NCBI GenBank assembly: GCA_001692895.1
Contig: KV748190.1
Coordinates: 1,327,645-1,391,644 of the forward strand
Direction of reading: 5' to 3'
DNA: 64,000 nt
Source: Cenococcum geophilum 1.58
Lineage: Eukaryota; Ascomycota; Dothideomycetes; Gloniales; Gloniaceae
Below are positions 22,105-33,592 of the stretch, one piece after another; the first letter of the stretch is position 1; each line of letters starts with the position of its first letter. Both the position numbers and the translations under genes were made by a program. The notes beneath the pieces were generated by a model that was not told the DNA's origin, did not search any database, and saw nothing but the letters and a program-made list of their open reading frames with translations.

Positions 22105-22480
22105 TCACCCCCCTCTTTAAAGGAAAGCCTGCCCTTAGGCTTAGTTAGAGATAAAGTAGCACTAGGCTTATAAAACGTAAGATTATAAAAAATATAAGAT
22201 AAGGAGAAAAAAAGGGAATAGTGCGTCTAGACTAAGTATGAAAGACAATTACGGGTTAAGTAGAAGCACTAGGCTAGGAAAAGTAGCCGCTAAAAGTCTT
22301 AGCAAGAATCTAACTAATTAGACAACTTTAACCGCCGGTTAAAGTTCCTAGACATCTAAAGTTTTACGGTACTGGCAGAAAATGGCAGAATTTGGCAGAA
22401 TTTAGTAGATAGCTATATTAGGGCTTTAGGGCGTTTTTATCCCTATATTCTTCTGGTAACTTATTATCTTTATTATATTA
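22105..22480 (-). other. Element D 3' untranslated region with palindrome
   Basis: Non-coding stretch between polypurine tract and chromodomain. The reverse complement of 22120-22140 resembles the AGCCTAAGGGCAGG tail of element B, so the two share a 3' end. It holds a palindrome with 11-bp arms AACTTTAACCG around one C (22324-22346) and a triple GGCAGAATTT-like repeat (about 22373-22405). Confidence 0.7.
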
Positions 22481-23599
22481 GCATTCCATCTATTCGTTTA
22501 GGTACTTTTGGGGTCTAGGTATATTAGGGTATTAGTTATAAAACTCTTTAAGCTTCTAGGGGTAACCTATAAAGTTTTATATAGGGTACTAGGTTAGGTC
22601 TAGATTATAGCCCTTCTATTAAATACGGTATTTTAGTATAACCTATACTATCTTATAGGCTAGTATTTTATTAACTTCCTATTCGTTATTACCGTTTACT
22701 TAAACTAGTAGGGGAGGCTTATTCTTTTATCTAGGTAATAGGTTATTTATAGCTTTCCGTAACTTATCTAGTAAGAAAATAGGGTAAACCCTAATTAAAT
22801 CTAGGAGCTTTACCTTATACGGTCCTACTATCTAGTAGTCTAGCTTATAGCTAGGTCGTTTAATCTTCTAATTCCTTATTATAACCTAGACTATATTGCT
22901 AGGGGTAAAGTCGGGCTCTTAACGGTGTTTATTTGCCTACTATTCTATTAACCTTTAAGCTTTTTCTAGGTTCTTATGGGCTACTATCTAGGCTTCCTCT
23001 AAGCGTTTAGCGTACTATTAGGCCTTAGTATAAAATAGCTTCTCTTATATAGTTTAGGGTTCTTCTAGCCTTTTTTAGTTAAAGCTTATATAGGGTAAGT
23101 ATCCTATTTCTAGCTAAATCGGGGCAAACCCTATAGAGTTATATAATAGGGTTGCTTAGGCATAGTCTATTAAGAATAGTAATTTAGACCAATTGTCTTA
23201 GAAATAGTTAATAAAGGGCCTAAGCCTCTAGTCTAGGTACTAATTTANAATCTCNATCTAACNNTNTNTNTNGGGNTAGTANGCTATAAAAAGCTTTAGC
23301 TTAATACCTAAAATTTAGGTAAACTTATTCTAGAAGGCTAATATAAACTATGGCCTATAATTAGATATAATAGTATTTAGTAGTCCGTAGATTTGGTAGA
23401 CGTAATAAATATATAGCTAGGCTACCTCTTTAGCATTAATATTCTTATAATAGGGAATTAAAAACGGGCGTTTACTAAAGCGGTTAACTATAACTATAAC
23501 TATATTATATCCGTTACGGTCCCTAGGTAGTTTATAAAAGTCTATAAAGATATACTACTAAGGGCGCTTTAGTATTAGGAGTAGCTTAAGTAGTCCTAG
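22481..23599 (-). pseudogene. pol: Element D pol, integrase C-terminus and chromodomain
   Basis: The minus strand reads a chromodomain at about 22482-22705: NKILAYKIV, then YRIQ, KGYNLDLTWYPI, ending QKYLNEWMEC; it aligns with element B (LACKLVRGTLKYRI, WKGYNLDPTWYPI). Upstream is the integrase C-terminal region about 22750-23250. A cluster of ambiguous bases lies at 23248-23282. The frame is cut at 23609 by the non-LTR element. Stops are TAG/TAA. Chromodomain function is inferred from the family. Confidence 0.83.
23248..23282. other. Cluster of ambiguous bases
   Basis: Ten N characters interspersed with called bases. Isolated N also at 27462 and 32045. Indicates poor consensus in repeated DNA, not biology. 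Confidence 0.9.
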
Positions 23600-23811
23600 G
23601 GTCTTATCCTTTTTTTTTTTTTTTTTTTTTTAGGCCGTTGTATTATACTACGTACAATACTGCGCATGCAGCCTTGGGGCTATGGCGCTATAGTTCTATA
23701 TATATGAATCCTTTCTAGGCAGCTTAATATATACTAGTAGCTATGTCCTAATAGTTTATAAACCCCTAGGGGTTTATAGCTCCTTAGTAAAATACTAAGT
23801 TACTACAACTA

Positions 23812-25374
23812 CTAGGGAATGAGAAAACGGTAGGAAAAACCATAGGAAATCCTAACACCTATCCCTATCCTTTTGCAATTTATTTCTGTCCTTTTGCTCT
23901 CTACTATCCTTTTACTAGGAGCCTAGTAGGAGTTACCTCCTTCTAAAATCCTATTTATTTTATCTCTTCTTCCACAGAACCTTCTACGCTAGTACTATAT
24001 ATATACTAGTTTAGCTGCTCTAAGATTCTCACAGTCTTTACTATTAGCAAAGTGTTTTTCCTTACAATTAATGCAAAGAGGGGTAGTGTGCTCACAAGGC
24101 CTGCCTGATATCAAATAGGTAGGACAGCAGTGGTCTTTAGATAAATGTGCAGCCGCATAGAATCTACAGGCTCTAGTAGAGCATCTGTCTCCTATATGGC
24201 CAAATTTTTGGCAGCTAGTGCACTGCGTAGTAGGAGAGACTTCAAGGTATTTTACTACCTTAGTGGCTGTACCTGCAATTAATATCTCTTTTTGCTTAAG
24301 GATTTCTTGTCTTTTTTCTTCGTTCTCTATAGTAAAAACTATAGAGCCAAATCTGGTCTGTGGATTATATCTTTTTTTACTAAATAAGATCTATTTAGGT
24401 AGTCCTTATATCCTTATAGGATTAAAGGTCTTAATCTCTTCTTTTAGAAGCTTAGAGCCCCCTTCTCCTAGGAAAGGTAGGGTAGGAACCCCATGGGCTA
24501 TAATTTAAACCTATAGTTCTAGTTTTTGTTCTCTTTAAAAGGTAAAGCAGTTATGCCAGATCTCCTTATATTTAACTAGGAAATCTGCATTATACTCTTC
24601 TGTAGTCGTAAGGAGAATATTTTATTTTCCTTTAGTTCTAGTTATAGACGCTAGAACTAGCTTTTTTACTTACAGTTTTAATACAAATAGTTAATTAACT
24701 TTATTTCATATAAAGAAGGTATTTAGAGGTTAGTCCTTTTTGTCTATAATTAGGACTAGCTTCCTTTCTTATAGCTGCTTTTTCTTACTTCTAGTAGAAG
24801 TAGAACCCCTACTAGAAGGAGAAGGGGTAAAAGGTAGTAGTGGTGATAATAAGGAGGGTAGGGAGGACGAAGAAAAAGGAGGGAGGTCCTTCTTCAGTCT
24901 CTCTGCGTAAGTATTTTTAGTAGAAGCTACCTCCTTACGGAGAGCTCTTACTTCTTCTACTAGTCCTTCTAGGACCTCTTTTGCCTCTTCTTCTTCTTCT
25001 TTTTCTGCAAAGGGGTTTTTTCCCATTAGGATATTTTATGTATAGTCTACTAGCTATCCAACTTGTTCTTCTTATTCTTCTCCTTCTAGCCCTCTATAGG
25101 CCTGGACTAGGCTTTTTAAAGCTTTATATAGATGTTTCTCCGAAGAAAGGGAAAAGGGAGGTATACTAGGTATACTATCCGTAGTAGTTGTTGGTTTTAT
25201 TGTCTTTTTTATAGGTTTTTGGTTTTCTTTTTTAGGAGAAGACTAAGGATGTCCTCTTTTTTCTCCTGTCCTAAACGGGCCAGAAGAAGGAGAAGGGGGA
25301 GAAAAAGTAGATGTAGAATCTTTATCACTTATTTCTATAGGAGGTTTTTTTTTAGACCTATTAGGCCTTGGCAT
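23812..25374 (-). pseudogene. Non-LTR ORF1 protein: coiled coil plus three zinc knuckles
   Basis: Minus-strand ATG with first base 25374 (MPRPNRSKKK) opens a frame that stays in phase for up to 520 codons to 23812. Order: basic Ser/Pro/Thr-rich N-terminus; an acidic-basic heptad region after MGKNPFAEKEEEEEAKEVL (25026 on), predicted coiled coil; a middle with FGSIVFTIENEEKRQEIL; then three CCHC-type knuckles: CTSCQKFGHIGDRC, CRFYAAAHLSKDHC (one Cys now Tyr) and CINCKEKHFANSKDC (24080-24225). Every stop I examined is TAG/TAA at a likely Gln/Trp codon. Triple knuckles at the C-terminus are typical of ORF1 of Tad and Jockey-type LINEs, an RNA chaperone. The true C-terminus may be at 23985 or 23812. 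Confidence 0.85.
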
Positions 25375-25752
25375 TTTATATCTTATAGGGGGGTTTCTAG
25401 TTTTTACTATCTTTATACCCTTTCTCCTTACTAATCCTACTAGAAGATTTCTGGGGAGATTAGGCTAAAAGGTAGTAGAAAGACTAGCCCCTATTGGTAT
25501 TCGTAGTAGTAGTTGTAGTTTTAGTGTTCCTGTCCGTGCCTTACTTATAAGCTAGGACCACCCCTAAGAAGAATTTTCTGCTAGGGGAAAGGGGGTAAAA
25601 CAATAAATAAATCCACCTCTAGCTCGCTAGGCAGTGAGAATTAGGTCTTGAAAGTTAGGAAATCGATTGTTTTTAATGGTAAGATGGGTATGCGTAAGTT
25701 TTGAAGTGCGGCGCTACCTTTTGGTAAGGTTGCATGTGTGGTAAATGGTCTC
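25375..25752 (-). promoter_or_regulatory. 5' leader of the non-LTR element
   Basis: 378 bp between the 5' end (minus strand GAGACCATTTACC) and the ORF1 ATG. Full-length non-LTR elements carry an internal promoter here; I see no recognisable box, only position. Its presence argues that the element is not a 5'-truncated copy. Confidence 0.5.
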
Positions 25753-25762
25753 GGTCTTATCC

Positions 25763-28570
25763 TATGGGATTATAGCTCTTTAGTAGTCTTTGTAGTTCCA
25801 TATATATTAATTAATATTTATAACTATTCTTAGCTAGTAATAGCGGCAGTTAATGATTTTACGGGTCTTATTCTTACTAGGGTATACTATAGAAACTTGG
25901 TAATAAGCTTTACGGATTAGTTTAGTCCGTAAATTATTAATATTAGGGACTATAAGCCGCTCCTAGTATAGGAGCAACCCTTCCTCTACTTTAAAATTAG
26001 GGTTTTCTTTTACGGCTTAATCGCGGAGGGCCTTTAGGGCGTTAGCTGTGCGGTTTATAGTTAAAAGGCAGTTAATTAGCCCTATTAGTTCGTCTAAGGT
26101 CTCCTCTATTAATACTAGCTTATTTAGCTGGGAGTCTAGCTCCTTAAGAATCCGTAGATTAAGCTATTTAGGATAAAGAAGGGCGCGCGTCTAATATTAG
26201 GTCTTTAGCTTATCCTAGGGTCCTATATCTTATTTTCTTTAGGTTAGGGTATTAGCCTTAGAGTTTTGCTTACTAGAACGATATATAATTATAAAAAAGA
26301 ATTAAAAGAGTATCTTAGCCTACTAGGCTTATTATTTAGTAAGCTGCTTTATAGTTATAAAGTACTCTAGGGCTTTATAGTCTGTATATATCTTAATCCA
26401 GAAGTTTGTACCTTTAAGCTCTACGCGCTATTAGGAGAGTAATTAAATAATAGCTAGCATTTCTTTATTATATACTTTATAGTTACACTTAGCCGGGTCT
26501 ATTATTTAATAAAAAAAGGTAATAGGGTACTATTTGCCGTCTGGATGTAACTATAATAGGATTCCCGCTATAACCCTATTAGAAGCATCCGTTTCTAGCA
26601 TTAATTTAAGGTCTAGGTTATAGTAATAAAGAATTAGGGAAGAAATAAGCCAATCCTTTATCTCTTTAAAGGCTTTTATATAGCTATTATTAAAGATAAA
26701 AGGCGTATCCTTCCTAGTTAGTCGTATAAAAGGTTTTGCTATAATTCTATAGTCGCGGATAAACTAGTAGTAGAAGTTATAAAAACTAAAAAAGGATTAG
26801 ATTTCTTTTACTATATAAAGGGACTTCTAGTTATAGATTGCCTTTACCTTCTTAGGGTTAACCTTAATTCCTTTTATAGTTATAATAAACCCAAGGTATT
26901 TTATACGTTTTACCCTAAACTCGCATTTCTTAATATTAACTTATAAGCCCGCATTCTGTAGTCTCTCTAAGACCTTTTTAATATAAACTTAATGCTTAAG
27001 TTTATTATCTAAGTATATAAGAATGTCGTCTAGGTATACCGTATAGAATTTGTTAAGGTAATTAAAGAGAACGTTATTTATATACCTTTAGTACGTAGCT
27101 AGTCCGTTTATTAGTCTAAAAGGAAAAACTTTATATTTATAGGAACTATAACGGGTATAAAACGTTATTAAATCTTTAGATATAGGGTTTATTCTAATTT
27201 AGTAGAAAGCTTAGCAGATATTAAGTTTAGTAAAGATCTTTACCTAGCTTAGATATATAAGGGTTTTATTAATTAAAGAAATAGGATACTGGTCCTTTTA
27301 AGTAATAGCGTTTAGCTTTTAATAGTTAATATAAAAATAAAGGCCTCTATTAGGCTTTTTTATAAATAGGATAAGGGAAGTAAAAGGGGCTTAACTTAGC
27401 TTAATAAACCCTTTATCTAGGTTATTAATTAAGTACTACTTTATTACTTTTAGCTTATCCGNCAATTATTAGTAGAGGGGGCTATAGCCTAGCGAGTTAT
27501 TTACTTCTAATTAAATCTTATAATTATATATTTAGTAGGGGGGTAACTTATCTAAGGCCGCTTTTAAGAATGCATCCTTATAATCTATATAAATAGTAAA
27601 AAGAAGGCGTTTAACTAGTTCCTTATCGGTTTCCTTAGCCGGCTTTTCCTCCCTATTATTAATAATTTGGTTAATCTTATATAGGCTTATTATAAAGACC
27701 TTATTATCCTTCTAGTATATATTAAAGTGGAATACTATAGCGCTAATTACGGCGATATCTACTATAGGGGGGTTGTATAATAATGGGGGCATATATAACC
27801 TTAGGGGCTTCTAAGGTACTAGCGTTATTATTACTCCTTTTAGCTCCTATTATATCTTTTAGAGGTTATCCCTTATATCCTATTAATACGTTCTTTTCCA
27901 TACTAGTTAGATCTACGCAATTTAAACGTCGTCTATATTACTCTCTATCCTACTTCTATATATAAAGTTCTCTTTAAATATAGCGCTTTAGGAGAGTATA
28001 TTTGTTGGTACGGAGTTCTTTCCAGCTTTATAGCGGGCGTTTTCTTAGGTAAAGGCTAGGTTATGGGCCCAGATATCTTACTAGTAGGTAGAGTTAGCCT
28101 TTACGGCTAATGTCTTATAATTAATTTGGATTTCCCTAATAAATAAGGGTAGTTTTAGTCTATTCTCTGGCTAGACAAATTATCTTTATTATACGTTTAG
28201 CTAAATATTAAAATAGAACATCTATTTTCGGCTAAGGATTATATTATAGGACCCTAAGTCTAGGATATAGAAAGGGATACTATATTAGCGTCGTCCGTTA
28301 AAAGCGATATATAACTTTAAAATGTGGTTAACTGGCTAACCGGCTTAGCCGTTATAGCCTTTTACCTAAATAGGCTTCTCTAATTAGGTAGCTTTTATAT
28401 TTAGAAATTTAATAACATTATTTATATAGGCAGTATTTATAAAGGCGAAGCTATTTACTTTAGTGTTAATAAGGGCGGTTATATTTACTCTATATCTATT
28501 TTAAGATACTATATATAGAACGGTAAAATGCTTTCCACCTATTAAATAACTAAGATTAATTTCTTTAAAA
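25763..28570 (-). pseudogene. pol: Element D pol: protease, RT, RNase H, integrase N-terminus
   Basis: Minus-strand order from high coordinates: protease near 28400-28500 (ALINTKVNSFAFINTAY; ALIDTG would give ALINTK through TG-to-TA changes); RT about 26900-27450; RNase H about 26200-26700 with NYKVYNKEMLAII near 26455-26495; integrase zinc region about 25770-26150. The RT motif YLDDILIYL is intact at about 27010-27036 with codons GAC-GAC, where neither G is preceded by T, so it was immune to TG-to-TA mutation. Stops elsewhere are TAG/TAA. One N at 27462. Confidence 0.86.
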
Positions 28571-29470
28571 TCAATAGGGTACCCTAGGGGGGAGTCTTTC
28601 CCTAGGGTTCTTTTTTTCCTAATTTATCGGACGTTTCTCCTTCCTCTATTTCCTTAATATCGCCTATATCCTTTAGCTCTAGGTAAGATAAGATAAAATA
28701 ACCCTCCTTATTATAGTTATAGCATATAGCTAAGGCAGGGTTAATTAGGGTATTATAATAAGTACTAGTCGATAGTGTGGTATATAGTTAGTTAGGCAAG
28801 GCTTACTAGTATATAGATATAACCGCTTTTAGTACAAGAGCCATTATAGCTTATCTTTCTACTCCAGCTCCTATAGGTATAGTTAATAAGTTTTAACTAC
28901 TATAAGCCCTTTTTTATTAATTAGAACGGGCATTAATTTGCTTTAGTTCTGGGTTAAGTAACAGATATTAGGCTATAAGTTTTTAGTAGGTTAGTAAGTT
29001 GTCTAAGGCTACTATAATCTTCTCTTATAGTTAAACCGTTAGCTTATTATATAGGTCTAAACAGTAATTCTTAAGGGGAACCTAGCCTTCGCCCGCTAAA
29101 TATAAGAATTAAGTCTAAAACTTAGTAAAGGATTAGTTTAACTTTATTATTAAGCTATTATAGTTATAACGCGTGCCCTATACTTTATTCAGGTTTATAT
29201 ATATAGCAGCTAAATACTATAGCATTTTATTAATAGATATAAAGCGGACAGGGGAGTCGTCTTCGAATTTAGCTTAAAGGTAATATTAGGTATCTCCTAT
29301 AGTTTAACTAAAGAGGTAAAGCATCTTAGCTTCTTTAGAGGGGAAGTGGTTATAGTTAACGCGGAGTTTTTCTTATACTTAAATCCTCTAATTCTTAAAA
29401 GTAGAGTCTATCCTATTAAATAGGGGTTAGGGGTTAGGGAGCTTAACGGACTTTAATTACTTTATTATTA
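28571..29470 (-). pseudogene. gag: Element D gag
   Basis: Minus-strand frame with the segment EAKMLYLFSQTIGDTQYYLQ and FEDDSPVRF, then LAAIYINLNKVQGTRYNYN, arranged like the capsid region of fungal Ty3/Gypsy gag (long helical stretch followed by a G-D/A motif). The Gln codons in these motifs are TAG/TAA now. The C-terminal half should carry a zinc knuckle near 28680-28720, where the minus strand reads AYALATYAITMRRVIL-like sequence with Cys lost; I cannot confirm it. A start was not resolved; an ATG at about 29470 is available. Confidence 0.72.
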
Positions 29471-29993
29471 TATCCATACTCCTTAGTATATTATATTTGG
29501 TAGAGTAAATAGGTTAGCTAGGGCTTTAGAAAGAGAAATCTAGGCTATTTTATAAGGCTATAAGGCTTTCTAGGATCTCTTATAGGGTCTCTTATATATT
29601 TCTTACTTTAAGACAATTGGCTTTCTAGCTAGCCGCGAGGGCGCAAATTTACTCGCGTACGTCTATAATAATAATAATATCTTTAATTTCTAATCCTAAT
29701 TAGATCTTAGGTTCCTCTTAGGTAGAAATAGCTCTCTTAAATAAGCTTACTTTTGGTGCTAATATTAGCTTCTTAAGGTTTATTAGTATTATACGCTTTA
29801 GTTTTAATTCTAGGGGTATAGGTCTAGTCCTATCTAGCTTATAAGGTAGAATATTATCTAGGCCTTCCTAGGTAGTATAGAGTTGTTTTAGTATCTAAGT
29901 ATAGCGCGTTAACGCGTCGTTATAGACAAAGTTTCTTTTAGGGTAGGATATTATTAAGGCCTTCCTAAGCAGTATAGGGTGAGCTTAGTATAA
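29471..29993 (-). other. Element D 5' leader
   Basis: About 520 bp between gag and the 5' LTR. No reading frame or motif recognised. Contains GGTCTTTAG-like and TAGGCCTTCCTAR repeats (near 29858 and 29958). Confidence 0.5.
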
Positions 29994-30205
29994 TATTACG
30001 GCTTGTGTAAGTGCCTCTAAACCAAAGCTTATAGAATGCTATATTACGAAGATACTAAACTAAGAAGAAGGGAAAAGGGGGTCGCTAGGACTAATGTAAA
30101 TAAATATATAGGGTAAGCCGCTAAGGCGCTAGCTCCAGGCGAGCTAATCGTAAGTCGGCAGAATATAGCAGAATTTAGTAGGTAACGTGCAATAGCGCCG
30201 TTATA
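29994..30205 (-). repeat. Element D 5' LTR (212 bp)
   Basis: Same length as the left LTR and collinear with it; differences are transitions such as GGTTGCTAG/GGTCGCTAG and GCGCCATTACA/GCGCCGTTATA. Confidence 0.94.
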
Positions 30206-30229
30206 ACTAGCATATAAAATAACCTAGAA

Positions 30230-31213
30230 GCCCCTATATCTATAAAAGACCTATACGCTATATTTACTAAATAAATAGAGACCTTATAATAGGCTTTTGC
30301 GGACACCCTTATCTATTAAAAAGCCTAATATTATAAGTTAATTAAATCTCTAAAAAAAGAAATTAAAGAGATCCGCCGAAACCCATTATCTACTATACTA
30401 TTACCCCTACTTACACTCACTGGTATTAACCTATAAATACTAGGTAGAGAAAACGTGTCTAAAACTAGCTTCTTAACCCTAAATTCGCTAACTAGTACCC
30501 CTATAAAGAAGTTAACCTAACGTCTCCCTAATCCTCCCGCCTATTTAGGTAAAAAGAGTAAACTACGCTTCTTCTTTAACTAACTTAAAAATAAGCTAAA
30601 TAGTAATATTAACCGCTACCCTATTCCTAATAGCTAGTTATATTATACTATAAGCCGCCTAATAGAAGACACTATAAAAACTATATACTTATTCTAACTG
30701 AGCACTATAAAAGAACTAGTTACTATACTAGAAGTATTTTATAGCGACCCTAACTAAATTACTATAGTATAAAGAAAACTAAATAAGATAATATAAGGCT
30801 CTAAGAGCTTTCTATTATACTTTACTAAATTCCACCGCTATACTAAAGAGACTAGATAGAACGAACCCGCTTTAATTAATCGCCTAGTAGAGTCCCTAAA
30901 CTCTAAACTAAAGGCTTCCCTTATAGGAGTTAAGCTGCTAAATACCCTTACCGCCTATACTAATGTTATTAATAGCTTGTATAACAATATACTACGCCTT
31001 ACCCTAAAATATACACCTTAATACTCTGCCCCTTAGCCGCCTAGGACCTATAAGGACCTCGACGTTATAGATATTAACGCTAGAACCCTCTTTTACGCCC
31101 TAAAAGGGTTTACTAAACGTAAACAACGTATTAAACACGGCTTTTATTTTAAGTGCGGAAGCGACGCTTATATCTTAAGTTACTACCCTATCCCGCTACC
31201 CTAAATATATATA
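30230..31213 (+). pseudogene. gag: Element C gag
   Basis: Plus-strand frame with KEIKEIRRNPLST, LRFFFNQLKNKLN, ALINRLVESLNSKL and, at the C-terminus (31144-31190), YFKCGSDAYILSYYP. The last has CX2CX4HX4C spacing with first Cys, His and last Cys replaced by Tyr through TGY/CAY to TAY. Stops are TAA/TAG at Gln positions. The LRFFFNQL segment is like the retrotransposon gag family domain. Interrupted just after the zinc knuckle by the 949-bp insertion. The empty homologous region is at 61027-62007 on the minus strand. Confidence 0.82.
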
Positions 31214-31227
31214 TAAATAACTAGTAT

Positions 31228-32176
31228 ATCCAGAGCCAACGCAGAGACGTCGCACAGCGTGCGGACAGGACCTGGTGGTGGTTGTGGGCGTTAAGGGCGG
31301 TGGTGAAAAGTTTTCGGATGGTGAGATCTTGAAAACCACTACTATTGGCCCTCTACAATACGACAACCACTACTATTCTCCTATCCAGGGCACCTGTACG
31401 ATCCAACATGGATGTACAGTATTTAATAGCATCCCCTAACCCCCAACAGAAAGTATTAACGACCTCTTATATTGACGAACGAGCGAACGTAAATAAGTAA
31501 ACGAACGAGCAAATATACGGCCCCTCCTAACCCCCAGGGCGATCGCCCGCGGAGCATGCGGTTACTCACCGTACTGCCGTAATACTACTAAAGCGACAGC
31601 CGGATACAACCCCGTATGGTTTTCCTTGTCTCCTCTTAATGGAGTAGTGCCCCTAGAGAGGGCCTAGTGACTGGGGCCTAGGCATAAAAGATACCCAGGT
31701 ACACACATCCCGCTTTTGGCTTTTAGTATTAGGATAGTAGAACGGATGAATCCCCCTTACGCCTTCGATAGGCCTTAGGGGGGGGAAGGCATGGCGTATA
31801 TAGCAATAGTTAAACAAGAGATAGCACATAGGGGATGGCCAAGATATGGGAAACAACAATAATACAGTAATTAATTGGCAAGGCCTAGCTGGGACGTAGT
31901 AAACCCTAGCTTAGATAAGCTAGAGAAGGAAGCAGTGGTTCCCAAAGAGTTCGAACATCTAAGGAGAACAGGATGTAGCCGTAGGCCCGCAGGGCCGCTG
32001 CTATAGACGAACATGGCAAATCGGGGTTTTTTATCCTACTGAGGNGGCTCATAGGGTTTTTCCTCCCCCCAGCAGCAAGGGTTTTTTCCCGTTAATATTA
32101 CTTTTCCCTTGTGTACGGAGTAGTCTGCGTGGGGCTAGATAGCATCCGTATCAGACGTTAATCAAAGAAGAATTAT
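31228..32176. mobile_element. 949-bp insertion with 14-bp TSD, weakly RIP-affected
   Basis: Flanked by an exact 14-bp repeat TAAATAACTAGTAT (31214-31227, 32177-32190), a length typical of target-primed non-LTR insertions. GC-richer than its host, with many CA, TG and CpG. Left end ATCCAGAGCC, right end AAAGAAGAATTAT. On the plus strand near 31877-31995 a short frame LARPSWDVVNPSLDKLEKE, ending SRRPAGPLL, is stop-free for about 40 codons, followed by about 180 bp with GGGGTTTTTTATCC and AGGGTTTTTCC repeats. It could be the C-terminus and 3' UTR of a non-LTR ORF; I do not recognise it. One N at 32045. Confidence 0.7.
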
Positions 32177-32190
32177 TAAATAACTAGTAT

Positions 32191-33337
32191 AGGTAGTGTC
32201 CCATTATCCTAAATATATAAATAAACGACTAGCATAAGCAACCGATCGCCTTAACTAAGCCCTATCTACCAACCCTAATTATTATCCAGCTCTAACTTAT
32301 TATTTAGTAAACACTATTTATAAGGACGAAGCTATAACTAATACGCTATAAGAACTTCGCCCTAATTACCTCTAAAAGAAAGATTTTAGAGCTAAGTCGC
32401 TCTCTAGAATAGCTCCACCTTAAGATCTTATTAAATGCTTTAGATATTACAAACTCTAACTCTTAAGATTATAGCATAACCGTTAACTACCGCCTATAGC
32501 AGAATAATTAATAGGTTAATGCTTAAGTCTTAATTAATATAGGAGCTAGCGGCATAGGATTTATTAATAAGATCTTTATATAAGATAATAGTTTTACCCT
32601 AACCCCTCTTAACCAGCATATTAATATATTTAGATTTAATAGTAAACGCACCGTCTTAGGCTATATTACCTACGTAATATTCCTAAAACTTTAATACCTA
32701 AACCATAAAGAACTAATTAGGCTTTTTGTTACTACCCTAGGTTATTTAATAATTCTTAAATAACCCTAAATAAAGCTATATAAGGTAACTATTAATTAAA
32801 ACAACCTTAAGCTTCTATTTACCGCCTCCTATTATAAGTAGAAGTGCCTTATAACTTACTACTTAGACCTAAAACTAAAATCTAAATAATCTACTAAGAT
32901 CCACTAGCTTAAGAATTCTACCGAATTCCACTAATATAAAACTTCTACTAATATCTATTAAGGATCTAAAAATTTCACTACACTCCACAAGCAGACCCTA
33001 AATACTATACCACCCCGCGCTAAGCAAAAGCTTAAGCTTACTATACGAAAATACCAAAAAGACTAGTATTTTACTATAAAGAGCATACTTAAAGAACCCG
33101 AACCTAAATTTAATACTAACTTTATACTTAATACTAAACCTAAAGCTAAATAGAAAGCTATGTAAGAAACTATAGACGATTTAAATAAGCTTAACGCCCT
33201 AGACATCCGTATAATTAGAGCTACCCTACTAGTATAACTCGCCAAGAAACCTAAGCATATAATCTTCGCTATTATAATAGCCGATATTAAGAAGGCCTTA
33301 GCACTAAAGAAGCACATCAACCCTACTATAAAGGTAC
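32191..33337 (+). pseudogene. pol: Element C protease and linker
   Basis: Protease near 32535-32700: NIGASGIGFINKIFI in place of the usual DTGASGxGFI, followed by LTPLNQHINIFRFN and the flap-side ILKLxYL region. At 32880-33000 come about four 9-residue repeats of the form STKIHQLKN, STEFHQYKT, STNIYQGSK, with Gln codons now TAA/TAG. The frame is cut at 33337 by element E. Antisense C-prime has the same region uninterrupted at about 51280-52130, where a reading of 67 residues without stops survives (51285-51488, minus). Confidence 0.8.
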
Positions 33338-33592
33338 TGTGGGAGGGTACGAACTCTCTAAGATGGAAAGTTACGGTACTGTTAGTCAGTCAGTCTGTCG
33401 GTCGGTCGGTTAGTTGGTTAGTCAGTTATAATTAGTCGTTAGAACAGTTAGTAAGAAAAAAAAGAGTGTATTTCCGGTAACTAGTAAAGTCGTAATATAT
33501 ATAAGATAAAGGGAAGAAGGAAGGAAGCCGAAGGCTCTATAAATATAGGAAAATGCCAAGATAGTAGGCGACGTCCAGTCTATACCACCACA
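33338..33592 (-). repeat. Element E 3' LTR (255 bp)
   Basis: Contains a GTCAGTCAGTCTGTCGGTCG microsatellite that is shorter in the other copy, accounting for the 15-bp length difference. Both copies hold CTCTATAAATATAGG. Confidence 0.92.

Larger units (their letters stand above)
23610..25752 (-). mobile_element. Non-LTR (Tad/LINE-like) element with ORF1 only, poly(A) tail
   Basis: 2,143 bp in minus orientation. Its 3' end is a run of 22 T on the plus strand (23610-23631), that is a poly(A) tail. It is flanked by a 10-bp direct repeat GGTCTTATCC (23600-23609, 25753-25762), consistent with target-primed reverse transcription. It contains a 5' leader, one frame with coiled coil and zinc knuckles (ORF1), and about 180 bp of 3' UTR. 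No reverse transcriptase or endonuclease is present. Less RIP-damaged than element D around it. Confidence 0.88.
21893..30205 (-). mobile_element. Ty3/Gypsy chromovirus element D, antisense, in the element C leader
   Basis: Two 212-bp LTRs (21893-22104 and 29994-30205) with TSD ACTAG (21888-21892, 30206-30210). Interior reads on the minus strand. A poly(A) non-LTR element interrupts it at 23610-25752. Net length about 6.16 kb. Related to A and B by chromodomain and protease but with a distinct LTR. It retains an intact RT YLDD, unlike all the others. Confidence 0.94.

Noticed and set aside
23610..23631. T22 run as an assembly artefact
   Set aside because: It sits exactly at the TSD and 3' end of the non-LTR element, where a poly(A) tail is expected.
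24218..25434. Plus-strand open frames of 62-100 codons
   Set aside because: Antisense to the ORF1 frame of the non-LTR element, which carries zinc knuckles and the coherent coding signal.
27010..27036. Element D as an active retrotransposon because its RT motif YLDD is intact
   Set aside because: Stops elsewhere in gag and pol, mutated protease, and interruption by the non-LTR element.
31228..32176. GC-richer segment considered as rDNA or a host gene
   Set aside because: No rRNA core sequences recognised, no long frame, and exact 14-bp TSDs mark it as an insertion.
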